NCBI RefSeq assembly: GCF_901709675.1
Contig: NC_051095.1
Coordinates: 5,331,956 to 5,395,955 of the forward strand
Direction: 5' to 3'
Source of the DNA: Syngnathus acus
Taxonomy: Eukaryota > Chordata > Actinopteri > Syngnathiformes > Syngnathidae
DNA length: 64,000 nt
The notes under the pieces are model-generated. The model was not told the DNA's origin and made no database searches. It saw nothing but the letters and a program-made list of their open reading frames with translations. The translations under genes were made by a program, and so were the position numbers. Each line of letters starts with the position of its first letter. Position 1 is the first letter of the stretch. Below, piece by piece: positions 42,974 through 52,751 of the stretch.

Positions 42974-44532
42974 ACGCAACTGTACAAAAGGTGTTTGACC
43001 TGAACCCAAGGTGATGCATTCGGCAGCAATCTTGCTAAAGATTATTGAACAATTCCTGGATCAAGGCTGTCAGCTGTCACTCACACCCTCTATTCTTTTG
43101 TCGTCATGCATTCCGGCTGATTCTAATGTCACATAAAGCAAATAAAGAATGAGCAACGAGGGCGGAACCCCATGGACCGCATACTCATTTAAAGAAAACA
43201 GATGAAGCATCAGACAGTATATGTCGATATTTATTAGTACTTGAGTCTTGATTTTTCTTTGACTTTATACGCTCTACATTTGAAGATCCATAATCCATAA
43301 TTTCCACAATATCCATAATTTCTACCCTTTGTCAGATTATGCTTGTTACTCTTTTTTTGCTCAGATGACAACACGACGTAAAAAGTCAGAGAATTGAGAT
43401 CTCGGTTTGAGATTTAGCTGTCTTCTATGACGTTGAAAATAAAAAGAGACATAGATGGAGAAACATGAACCAGAGAGAAAGATGACATTCCCCATGTATG
43501 GCTTCATTCAAGAAAATAATGTAATTTAATGTTGTTTATACCAAAAAGGATTGATAGCAAATGCACTCAATAAAAGGGAAACATTTTTTCTGTGCGTGCC
43601 AATTTTCTCCTTATCATGCCAAGTTATGGAGTACATACATACAGGTAGCTAATATAGGTATAAGGTGTCTAATTATAGTAGCAATGGTACACTCTCAGGT
43701 TTCTGTTGAACTAAAGCAATGCAGCGACGAGAAAAAGATGATCCCCGTGACGTCTCTTTTCATTCATGTCACACGTTTGTTGGTTTAACATTTGTAATGT
43801 CGCACTTTTGGGAACAAAACAATTTCAACGTGACGTCCCAATTTATTTGCACAATGCACACTTAATTCCATGATTCATACATTATTATGTCATATGAAGG
43901 CAAAACATGCACGCAAGATATTAATATAATCATTCGAGTTTATTGTAATTACGTTTTATTACGAGTGTCTCTCTCGTAGAGTGATTCCCAACCACTGCTG
44001 GCAACTTGGCTCGAAAATAATGATTATAATGCAGGTTTGTTTTTCTATCTATGCCAGTGACGTTGAGTGAAAAGTAGAACCATTAAAATAGACGGCACAA
44101 GGCATATTGAACCTGCTGTGGTGATACAATTTCTCGACAGGGCGGAAGGCTTCGTGACGTCTAGAGCGAAATTAATACATTTTCTGTATTAACATCTATA
44201 CAGGAAAGAAAAATGCCATCAAGCGATTGATTGATGGACGGACGGATGGAAAAATCCACTATTCTAACTGAACAACAAAGGGTCTGAAAAAAACAACAGA
44301 TTAAGCATATACATATATTTTTTTATTTTTCAAATATGCCGTTTTCTGGATTTTTACACAAAAATCAACTCATTCATGTGGGGCCCATGGTGGGTTTTGG
44401 GATATTTGAATGGACATTCATACTCACCCGCCATGTTAAATTTCTTTTTTTTTTTTTTTTTTTTAAATTACTTTGTGAATATGTTTCTGAACACGTTTTA
44501 TGCTGTTATATGCAAATAGTACTATTGTATCA
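42974..44532. other. Intergenic upstream of gene A
   Basis: AT-rich sequence without recognised genes. It presumably holds upstream control elements of gene A. A poly-T tract lies at about 44444-44463. Confidence 0.5.
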
Positions 44533-44540
44533 GTGGCGAG

Positions 44541-45073
44541 TAGGGGTGTAACGATTCATCGATACACATCGATTAATCGATATAATGCTCTACGATTTGT
44601 TGGCATCGATGCTAAACGTAAACATCGATCTATATCGCCCGTTTTTGACCTCGGACATTAGACACGACTTTATTTTGAAATCCAGTTCATTGTTGCTTGC
44701 TTCCTCTTTCCGGGAGCAGTGCGCGGCGTGTTGAGTTGTGAGCAGAGCAGGCACGTGAAAGGGGAGGCGACAACTACGCGGCTCCTGGGCTGGTGCTATG
44801 GCTAGTGTCCAAGAAGACGAGGAAATTCGCTCCCCTTTGGGCTTCAAGTCATTCGTTTGGAAGCACTTTGTAATTTCCTAAATAAAGAGTTTGCAGTACG
44901 TTGTTGATTTTGCGTATGAATTGTTATAAATCAGGATATTGTTCTATATCGATCGTAGAGCACTATATCGTGATGTATCGTGAATGAATCACAGCAGGCT
45001 TTAAGATATCGTATCGAGTTCTTTGTATCGATATGATATCGTATCGTTACAAAACCCGCGATTTACACCCCTA
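44541..45073 (+). mobile_element. Non-autonomous hAT-like element, copy 1
   Basis: It begins TAGGGGTGTAACGATTC and ends TTACACCCCTA, so its ends are short inverted repeats. Subterminal inverted motifs are present (AATGCTCTACGAT near the left, ATCGTAGAGCACT near the right). There is no transposase frame. The TAGGGGTGT ends and 8-bp duplication point to the hAT superfamily. Confidence 0.75.
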
Positions 45074-46831
45074 GTTTGTAACCCTAACCTTGATTTAAAA
45101 CCCTAGTCGGAAACCCTAACCCTAGCTTGAAACCCTAATTAGCAATGGCAAAACTCCTTGGAAACCCTGGTCGGAAACCCTAACCCTAGTTTTGAAAGCC
45201 TAGTTAGAAACCCTAATCTTAGAAACCCTAACAGCTTTAAAACCTAGTTTGTAACCCTAAGCTTGGTTTAAAACCCTAGTCGGAAACCCTACCCCTTGTT
45301 TGAAACTTTAATTAGCGATGGCAAAACTCCTTGGAAACCCTGGTCGGAAACCCTAACCCTAGTTTTGAAAGCCTAGTTAGAAACCCTGATCTTAGAAACC
45401 ATAAAAGTAGTTTGAAACCCTCATTGGAAACCCTAACCCTAGCATTAAAACCTAGTTTGTAACCCTAACCTTTGTTTAAAACCCTAGTCGGAAACCCTAA
45501 CCCTAGTTTGAAACCCTAAATAGCAATGGCAAAACTCCTTGGAAACCCTGGTCGGAAACCCTAACCCTCGTTTTGAAAGCCTAGTTAGAAATCCTAATCT
45601 TAGAAACCCTAAAAGTAGTTTGAAACCCTCGTTGGAAACCCTAACCCTAGCTTTAAAACCTAGTTTGAAACCCTAACCTTGGTTTAAAACCCTAGTCGGA
45701 AACCCTGAGCCTAGTTTGAAACCCTTATTAGCGATGGCAAAACTCCTTGGAAACCCTAGTCGGAAACCCTAACCCTAGTTTTGAAAGCCTAGTTAGAAAC
45801 CCTAACCCTAACCCTAGTTTTGAAAGCCTAGTTAGTAACCCTAACCCTAACTCAAAATACCTAACCCTAGTTTTGAAAGCCTAGTTAGAAACCCTAACCC
45901 CAACCCTAATCCTAACCCTAACCCTAACTTTGGAAACCCTAGTCGGAAACCCTAACCCTAGTTTTGAAAGCCTAGTTAGAAACCCTAACCCTAACCCTAG
46001 TTTTGAAAGCTTAGTTAGTAACCCTAACCCTAACCCTAACCCTAGTTTTGAAAGCCTAGTTAGAAACCCTAACCCCAACCCTAATCCTAACCCTAATTTT
46101 GGAAACCCTAGTCGAAAACCCTAACCCTAGTTTTGAAAGCCTAGTTAGAAACCCCAATCTTAGAAACCCTAAAAGTAGTTTGAAACCCTCGTTGGAAACC
46201 CTAACCCTAGCTTTAAAACCTAGTTTGAAACCCTAACTTTGGTTTAAAACCCTAGTCGGAAACCCTGAGCCTAGTTTGAAACCCTAATTAGCGATGGCAA
46301 AACTCCTTGGAAACCCTAGTCGGAAACCCTAACCCTAGTTTTGAAAGCCTAGTTAGAAACCCTAACCCTAACTCTAGTTTTGAAAGCCTAGTTAGTAACC
46401 CTAACCCTAACTCTAACCCTAACCTTAACTCTAACTCTAACCCTAACCCTAAATCTAACCCTAACCCTAGTTTTGAAAGCCTAGTTAGAAACCCTAACCC
46501 CAACCCTAATCCTAACCCTAACCCTAACCCTAACTTTGGAAACCCTAGTCGAAAACCCTAACCCTAGTTTTGAAAGCCTAGTTAGAAACCCTAATCTTAG
46601 AAACCCTAAAAGTAGTTTGAAAGCCTCGTTGGAAACCTTAAGCCTAGCTTTAAAACCTAGTTTGTAACCCTAACCTTGGTTTAAAACCCTAGTCGGAAAC
46701 ACTAACCCTAGTTTGAAACCCTAATTAGCAATGGCAAAACTCCTTGGAAACCCTGGTCGGAAACCCTAACCCTAGTTTTGAAAGCCTAGTTAGAAACCCT
46801 ATTCTTAGAAACCCTAAAAGTAATTTGAAAC
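45074..46831. repeat. Telomere-like degenerate satellite (CCCTAA-derived, higher-order)
   Basis: The sequence is built from short blocks such as AACCCTAACCCTAG, GTCGGAAACCC, TTGAAAGCCTAGTTAG and a landmark ATGGCAAAACTCCTTGG. The landmark recurs at about 45145, 45319, 45526, 45735, 46294 and 46729. Between landmarks, blocks repeat in the same order, so this is a higher-order array with roughly 170-210-base and longer spacings. Runs of AACCCT resemble the vertebrate telomere repeat. Open frames here are repeat artefacts. Confidence 0.85.
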
Positions 46832-47375
46832 TAAGGGTGTAACGATTCATCGATACACATCGATTAATCGATATAATGCTCTACGATTTGTTGGCATCGA
46901 TGCTAAACGTAAACATCGATCTATATCGCCCGTTTTTGACCTCGGACATTAGCCGCGACTTTATTTTGAAATCCAGTTCATTGTTGCTTGCTTCCTCTTT
47001 CCGGGAGCAGTGCGCGGCGTGTTGTGTTGTGAGCAGAGCAGGCACGTGAAAGGGGAGCCGACAACTACGCGGCTCCTGGGCTGGTGCTATGGCTAGTGTC
47101 TGTCCAAGAAGACGAGGAAATTCGCTCCCCTTTGGGCTTCAAGTCATTCGTTTGGAAGCACTTTGTAATTTCCTAAATAGTTTGCAGTACCTTGTTGATT
47201 TTGCGTATGAATTGTTATAAATCAGGATATTGTTCTATATCGATCGTAGAGCTCTATATCGTGATGTATCGTGAATGAATCACAGCAGGCTTTATGATAT
47301 CGGCAAATATCGTATCGCGGATCTTAGTATCGATATGATATCGTATCGTTACAAAACCCGCGATTTACACCCCTA
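46832..47375 (+). mobile_element. Non-autonomous hAT-like element, copy 2
   Basis: Same orientation as the copy at 44541-45073 and mostly identical, with several small indels (for example loss of AAAG after CCTAAATA and extra bases in the 3' subterminal region). Its first bases read TAAGGGTGT, a one-base variant of the terminal TAGGGGTGT. Confidence 0.75.
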
Positions 47376-47432
47376 GTGGCGAGTATTTGGGGATTTCAAT
47401 AAGGCACCTGGGACAACTGCGGGGGTCCTCTT

Positions 47433-47508
47433 TACCCGGAAGTAGTTGACAGTGAACGGGAGTTTCGCCGGGTCTTGACTGTAACTGCCGCTGTTGGGTG
47501 TGTTTCAG
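47433..47508 (+). repeat. 76-bp direct repeat with ETS-like core, copy 1
   Basis: TACCCGGAAGTAGTTGACAG to TGTGTTTCAG, nearly identical to 47969-48046. It contains CCGGAAGT, the core of an ETS transcription-factor site, and is followed by GTGAGT, so CAG/GTGAGT forms a splice-donor consensus. Function unknown. Confidence 0.6.
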
Positions 47509-47968
47509 GTGAGTTACGCTGTTGAAAAGATGATCAGAACTCGCGATACTGCCGGTATACTGCCTAAATATGAATCATTTAGTTTTTCCACAGTGTGGAT
47601 ATAACCTTTTATGCTATGTTTTTATTTTTATTTATCTCCCTATAATGTACTAGTCTGTCATTCTGTATGTCTGCTTTGTCAGGCTTAGTTAATGTAATGT
47701 CTAATGTCTATTAGTTTGTCTGTCCTGTCTATGTTCTATGTTACGAGGACAACGGATGAAATTTAGCTCCGGCTAATTCCGACTGGTTTTACACTGGGAT
47801 GTTTGTATATTTGTCTGTATCTTTAGTGTTCATCAAACGGGTACTGTCCTGTCTAAATAAATAAAATAAAATAAAAAAATAAAAAAATGATACATACGGT
47901 TACGGTTGTACATTGTATAATTTTGCGTAGAACATGAACAGTGTGTGATGTTTATAACGGGTCGTCTG

Positions 47969-48046
47969 TACCCGGAAGTAGTTGACAGTGAGCGGGAGTT
48001 TCGCCGGGTCTTGACTGTAACTGCCGCTATTGTGTGTGTTTTTCAG
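47969..48046 (+). repeat. 78-bp direct repeat with ETS-like core, copy 2
   Basis: Second copy of the segment at 47433-47508, 460 bases downstream, with a few substitutions and two extra T in the final tract. Here CAG is followed by TAAATT, so no splice donor is present. Confidence 0.6.
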
Positions 48047-48495
48047 TAAATTTATTATTATATAAGTACATTTATTATTATTTAAATGCTATTATTACAT
48101 CAGGGTAAGTATTTCTTTACACACGCGTGCGTGGAGTGATTCGCGTCCATGCGTGCGACATTCATATTTTCAATATTAGTGAGGTACAGGACTATGTTCG
48201 TATATTTGGGGTATTTTTATATTCTTTGAGATGCATTTCTCTCCATTTTCCATTGAAAACATGAATGTTTATCCCAAAAATTTTACATTTTTCTCTTTTG
48301 TTTCTAAATTTAATCAAGGGCCACTCAAAGTGTGGTTGGGGGCTGCATGTGGGCCGATGGTCCAGCAGTTGCCTATGTCCGGTATACATAAGTGTTGACA
48401 GGCTTAAATTTTGATAGAAGGATTTCCATTTGCATACAATTTGTGGCCAGACAACAAATTATATTCCAGTCCTGCTCATCGGTATTGGCATCCCT

Positions 48496-48711
48496 TTATT
48501 TTTTGCCTACATTATTTTTTTTGCATTCATTGCCAGAAAGCTCTATTTTTGTTTCGTCCATCCAGAAAACATCTTCCTCGAAGGCTTGTGGTTTGTCCAG
48601 GTACTCCTTGGCAAAGTTTAGTTGTACCTTTTCATATGGTTGCCTGTCTTTCTTGGCCTTTGCCCATGACAGCCTGTTTAGTTCCATGTGCTGCGTATGG
48701 TACGTGTTGCA
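48496..48711 (-). pseudogene. Tc1/mariner transposase fragment
   Basis: The minus strand encodes LNFAKEYLDKPQAF and then WMDETKIELSG. This matches the central part of Tc1-like transposases around the second catalytic Asp (family: FAxxHLDxPQxFWxxVLWTDETKIELFG). Only about 70 residues are recognisable, and neither ends nor inverted repeats are seen, so it is a relic. Confidence 0.75.
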
Positions 48712-49571
48712 CAGTGAGTTTTCAAAAAAAAAGTTCTCACATTATTTATTGCTTTAAATGGTTGTTTATCATTTGCTCTTTTGGGAAAAACACAAGTTCT
48801 CTATAGAAAATAAAATATTTCACTTGTTTTTTTTTCTCTCAGGACACATTCTGTATTATGTACATTCACTTCATGGGTGTCGATAATAATGAGCAGGACC
48901 CTACAAGAGTGTTGGTAAATCCCAGCAGGGTAAGTTTTATTGTATTTTTTTTTTTTACACAGTCACATTTTTCATATTGCTTCTTATAGTGTATAAAGAT
49001 TTTTTATTTCTCTATATATTGTACTAAGTCTTTTGTTCCTATACAATCAACAAAGAATTTGTTTAGTATACAGTGTAAATAGGTTTAAATTGTTGTAGCA
49101 GTCTGTTTTTGAGTTCTCCAATAAACCCTGGTCCAAGCTGCCTATGGTCGCCCTGCTCCATTCCATCCATGACAGTAGCGCCTTAAGGTTTCCAGTGTTA
49201 CATAGTGACCAGAAAGTTTTCTTTCATTAGTGTACATTGTTTAAAGGCTTTGATATTATACAGTGTACAAAGGCTTTATTTTTTATATAGTTTTAAAAGG
49301 CTTTAATTTGTACATAGTGTATAACAACTTTCATTTGTGTGAAATGGCTAAAGACTTCAGTTCTTACACAGTGTACAAAGCTCCCATATAAATAGTATCT
49401 ACAGGCTTTAATTTTACTAGACAGTCAGAAAATCTAAATGCTTTCATCCTTATACAGTCTGCAAAAGCTTTAATTTACATACACTTCCATTTACATGTAA
49501 CTTAATGATCGGCGATTCACAGCGACCAATTTTAGACCCCCTGAGATTTTTTGGCAAACTGGCCCAAGATG
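48712..49571. other. Spacer with 3' flank shared by the duplicated mucin units
   Basis: From about 49175 this matches 52370-52750 and 60235-60620 (for example the AGTGACCAGAAAGTTTTC block). It marks the left end of the tandemly duplicated unit. No gene. Confidence 0.6.
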
Positions 49572-49888
49572 CTACTGCTGGCCCAGCAGTAACCATGACA
49601 ACAGCACCATGCCAGATGCGGTGATGAGGCTCGTCTTGTGGCTTGCTGCACTTGAAACTATTAAGAAGAACATATAAAACAATAAGCTTCTAATAATTGT
49701 GCAAAAATTACGTTTTTTGTTTTATATAGCTTACGTATGGATGAGGTGGGGGCTATAGTCCCTTCATCGCCACTACCGGACAGTTCGTTGTCGCCAAATG
49801 GTTCGTCATCGCTGAACAGGTTTTCTTGGCCATAGGCAGTCATAAACACCCAGGCCAATATCAAAACTAAAACCATTTTTTTGGACAT
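49572..49888 (-). CDS. Gene B: 79-residue mini-protein, signal peptide fused to GPI-type tail
   Basis: Two coding exons: 49735-49888 and 49572-49657 (154 + 86 bases, in phase, stop TAG). The signal peptide MSKKMVLVLILAWVFMTAYG is followed by about 30 acidic residues including DDEPFGDNELSGSGDEG, then a hydrophobic end (ASGMVLLSWLLLGQQ). The N-terminal exon matches genes C and D, and the last exon matches their last exon. Relative to C, everything from the mucin repeats through both SEA domains is missing; the join, just before the donor in APTSSI, keeps the frame. The mature product would be a tiny GPI-anchored peptide with a Ser-Gly site of glycosaminoglycan-attachment type. It could equally be an unexpressed remnant: its TATA-like element is altered. 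No premature stop is present. Confidence 0.6.
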
Positions 49889-50307
49889 TGCTTTCAAAGC
49901 ACTCCCTGTAATGATGGCAAAAGGTCAGTTTTTATCAAATTCTGACAATATGAAATAAACACATCTGCTCCAATGGTTTAGATTAAAATAAATACATATC
50001 AAATTAATCTACAATTTTGGGATTAAGACTATATTATTTTACAATTTGTTGCATCTTGAAATATACAGGACGATCAAATTGATCAATCTTAAAGTTTTTG
50101 CGGGTGCGTACTACAATTAATTGTATAATTGACAAATTTACGAGTCTTCATGAAATTTGCATAGCAGTAACACAACAAAATCAGCATATATTTTGATTGT
50201 ACATATTATGCAGCCTACCTTAAAATGTGTGAATTGAAGCAAAAAGCTGTAATCTATGATCTTTCTGGAAAAAATGCGTTTCTTCACAGGTGAAAATTCT
50301 TGACAAC

Positions 50308-50315
50308 CACTTATA
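50308..50315 (-). promoter_or_regulatory. Degenerate TATA-like element of gene B
   Basis: At the position homologous to the TATAAAAG box of gene C (58480-58487), gene B has TATAAGTG. The downstream noncoding exon (about 50219-50285, donor at AAG/GTAGGC) is conserved. Confidence 0.5.
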
Positions 50316-50427
50316 TGGGTTCTACATGGGGCGGAGATATAAATTGATAAGCCACAGCCTTTGGGGGGGGGGGGAAATACTCCTACTGTGTCATTCGTCA
50401 ACAATATCGCTTCAACAACATTAAGTA

Positions 50428-50596
50428 CCGTAATTTTCGGACTATAAGTCGCACCGGAGTATAAGTCGCACCAGCCATTAAATGCCCAAAAAAGTGAAAA
50501 AAAACCATATATATGTATATAAATCGCTCCTGAGTATAAGTCGCCCCCCACCCAAACTATGAAAAAAAAACGCGACTTATAGTCCGAAAATTACGG
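50428..50596. mobile_element. 169-bp TA-target MITE (Tc1/mariner type)
   Basis: Perfect 25-bp terminal inverted repeats beginning CCGTAATTTTCGGACTATA, flanked by TA on both sides (50426-50427, 50597-50598). The paralogous stretch upstream of gene C (about 58592) reads AAATACTCGTG without the element, an empty site that fixes both ends. No coding capacity. Confidence 0.9.
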
Positions 50597-50599
50597 TAC

Positions 50600-52751
50600 T
50601 CGTGTACTTGTATTGTAAATGCCACTAAATTGAGAATCTGATTATTTTTTTGATTTTACTTCTTTATTATAATAATTATAATAATAGTCTTTCTAAAAAC
50701 AGACAGACTCAGTCAAGGGCTTTTTTTTTTTTTAACAGTAATACTAACATAATAATACTAGTAATCACCAAGATGAAATGCTGTCTTACCCGTTTCACCA
50801 CAAATTTAACGTTGTCGACCCAATCCTATCTACAAGATGATCTGATAGTATTGCAGTCTCTAAAAATATCTCATACAAATGTCTCATACTCGTTATCAGC
50901 AATTCCTCTCCAATCTTTCTTCCATTGTTTTGAATTGAAATCAGAAGACGCCAGCATCATCGTGTGACGTCAGTGCTTCCCCAGTCATGAAACCTACAGC
51001 ACGTCACTGCATCTAATTATCTGTCACGGAAACATTTGGATCATTGTTTTGTTCTATGGGGATGGCTAGCGTGATGTCACTAGACGTCGGCACGTCATTT
51101 GGGGTTGACGTCTTCTCAAAAATACATAGTTCATGGGACACATTTAATCCAGACAAACAGGTTGTAGGGGTACATTTGCCTGTCTTGTGTGCCGACACCG
51201 CGAGTTCGATTCTCGCATATAACGGTGTGAATATATGTGTGTATGTGCAACCCAAAAAAAAAAAAAAAAAAACCACTATAGGTCAGGTGTTGTGCATAAC
51301 TGTTTCCTCTGTTATTCACGGTGGGAATTCATTACATCGCCTATGGCGCACCTTGTGGACATTTAGTCCAAAGATTACACTTTGGGGAGCTTCTATATTC
51401 TATAATGTACCTTATTTAGAAGAACACATACTATATACAACTAAAAAAATTTCCATGCCACTACTAGAATGTTATTTTTCAATATTTGCTGAAAACATTT
51501 GACATTTTGCTGCAATTCTTCAATGTTATCCATTTTAACCATGTTCATTTGTTTTGGAATAGAAACTGCACACACGCACAAACACACACACGTCACTTGT
51601 CAGCTTGACTCATTCAGTGTTGTTTCATTCCACTTTGGTTTCCGCTTCTAATATTAGAGAGGCTCATCAACATGCTCGTCCTTTTCATTTTTTTTTGTCA
51701 ATGGCATGACGTAATGGTCACCTAAAGCACATTGTTCATTGATTCACCTTTTTCCACGATTGACAAAATTGAAATTGTGGTTGGCTAATTGGAGATGGAA
51801 AGTTATTTCGGTTTGTCCAGGTAGCAACGGGTCAACATTTCCATCACATCCCAGTCTTTAGAAATGCTGAGTGTTGCTGTATTAATCCCTTTGTAGTTAT
51901 CGGGGAGTATGAATACCGTATTTTCCGCACTATTAGGCACGCTTAAAAACTGAAAATTTACTCAAAAAAACACAGATTTCCACAATTTCCCAGAAAGAAA
52001 TCTGTCAGAATGTTGATTATCAAAATCTGCTTAAAAGGTTCCTTCAAATGTAAAATAACGTAAATTGGTTATTTCTCAACATAAGATCATTCGGGCCGAA
52101 ACTTGGCGGGTTCTTAAAGTCCAGGCATCAAATGACCTCAAAACGAGATTTTGTGAAAATTATTGGTGAGGAAGAGCTCATGTACTTAACTCATTAAAAG
52201 GGAATGTAATTTGTTCTGGAGGATTCTGGAGCAAATCGAAGTACTCATTTGATGTTTGTAAAAAAAGACTACACTAGGTTTCAATTACTGGTTTCTTTTC
52301 ACGGCCAGCCAAGGTGTTGTAACAAGAATGAGTGCCAAAATCACATCTCTAAGTGCTTAAATTCTTATAGTACCTTAAGGTTTCAAGTCTTATATAGTGA
52401 CCAGAAAGTTTTCTTTCATTAGTATACATTGTTAAAAGGCTTTGATTAATATACAGTGTACAGAGGCTTTAATTTGTATATAGTTTTAAAAGGCTTTAAT
52501 TTGTACACAGTGTATAACAACTTTCATTTGCATGGCATGTCAAAAGACTTCAGTTCTTACAGTGTCCAAAGCTTCCATTTAAATAGTATCTACAGGCTTT
52601 AATTTTACTAGTCAGTAAGAAAATCCAAAAGCTTTTGTTCTCATACAGTGTGCAAAAGCATTGATTTACATACACCTCCCTATAAATATAGCTTAATGAT
52701 ATGGCAATCGGCGATCCCTGGCGACCAATTTTGCCAAATCGGCCCAAGATG
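50600..52751. other. Intergenic between genes B and C
   Basis: Much of this matches the region 58.6-60.6 kb upstream of gene D (for example 51380-51540 with 59684-59880, and 52000-52750 with 59890-60620). It contains an A18 tract (51248-51270), a CA-rich stretch near 51570-51595, and at 51914-51960 a fragment starting TACCGTATTTTCCGCACTAT that resembles one end of a fish MITE. No gene is seen. Confidence 0.55.

Larger units (their letters stand above)
44533..47383. mobile_element. Composite hAT-like structure enclosing a telomere-like satellite
   Basis: Left copy 44541-45073 and right copy 46832-47375 of one hAT-like element flank a CCCTAA-derived satellite. The 8-bp sequence GTGGCGAG occurs immediately outside both ends (44533-44540 and 47376-47383) and has the length of a hAT target-site duplication. 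The structure therefore behaves as one insertion, or as one insertion that later grew internally. Confidence 0.75.

Noticed and set aside
45881-46561. NPNPNFESL-type repeat proteins on both strands
   Set aside because: Translation of the CCCTAA-derived satellite; no start context, no conservation of frame along the array.
45074-46831. A true chromosome end (telomere)
   Set aside because: Repeats are degenerate and ordered, and unique sequence with genes continues on both sides, so this is interstitial.
51180-51240. tRNA-like sequence with GAGTTCGATTCTCGC
   Set aside because: Only a T-arm-like piece is present; no D arm, anticodon arm or acceptor stem can be folded. It may be a SINE fragment, but a family could not be assigned.
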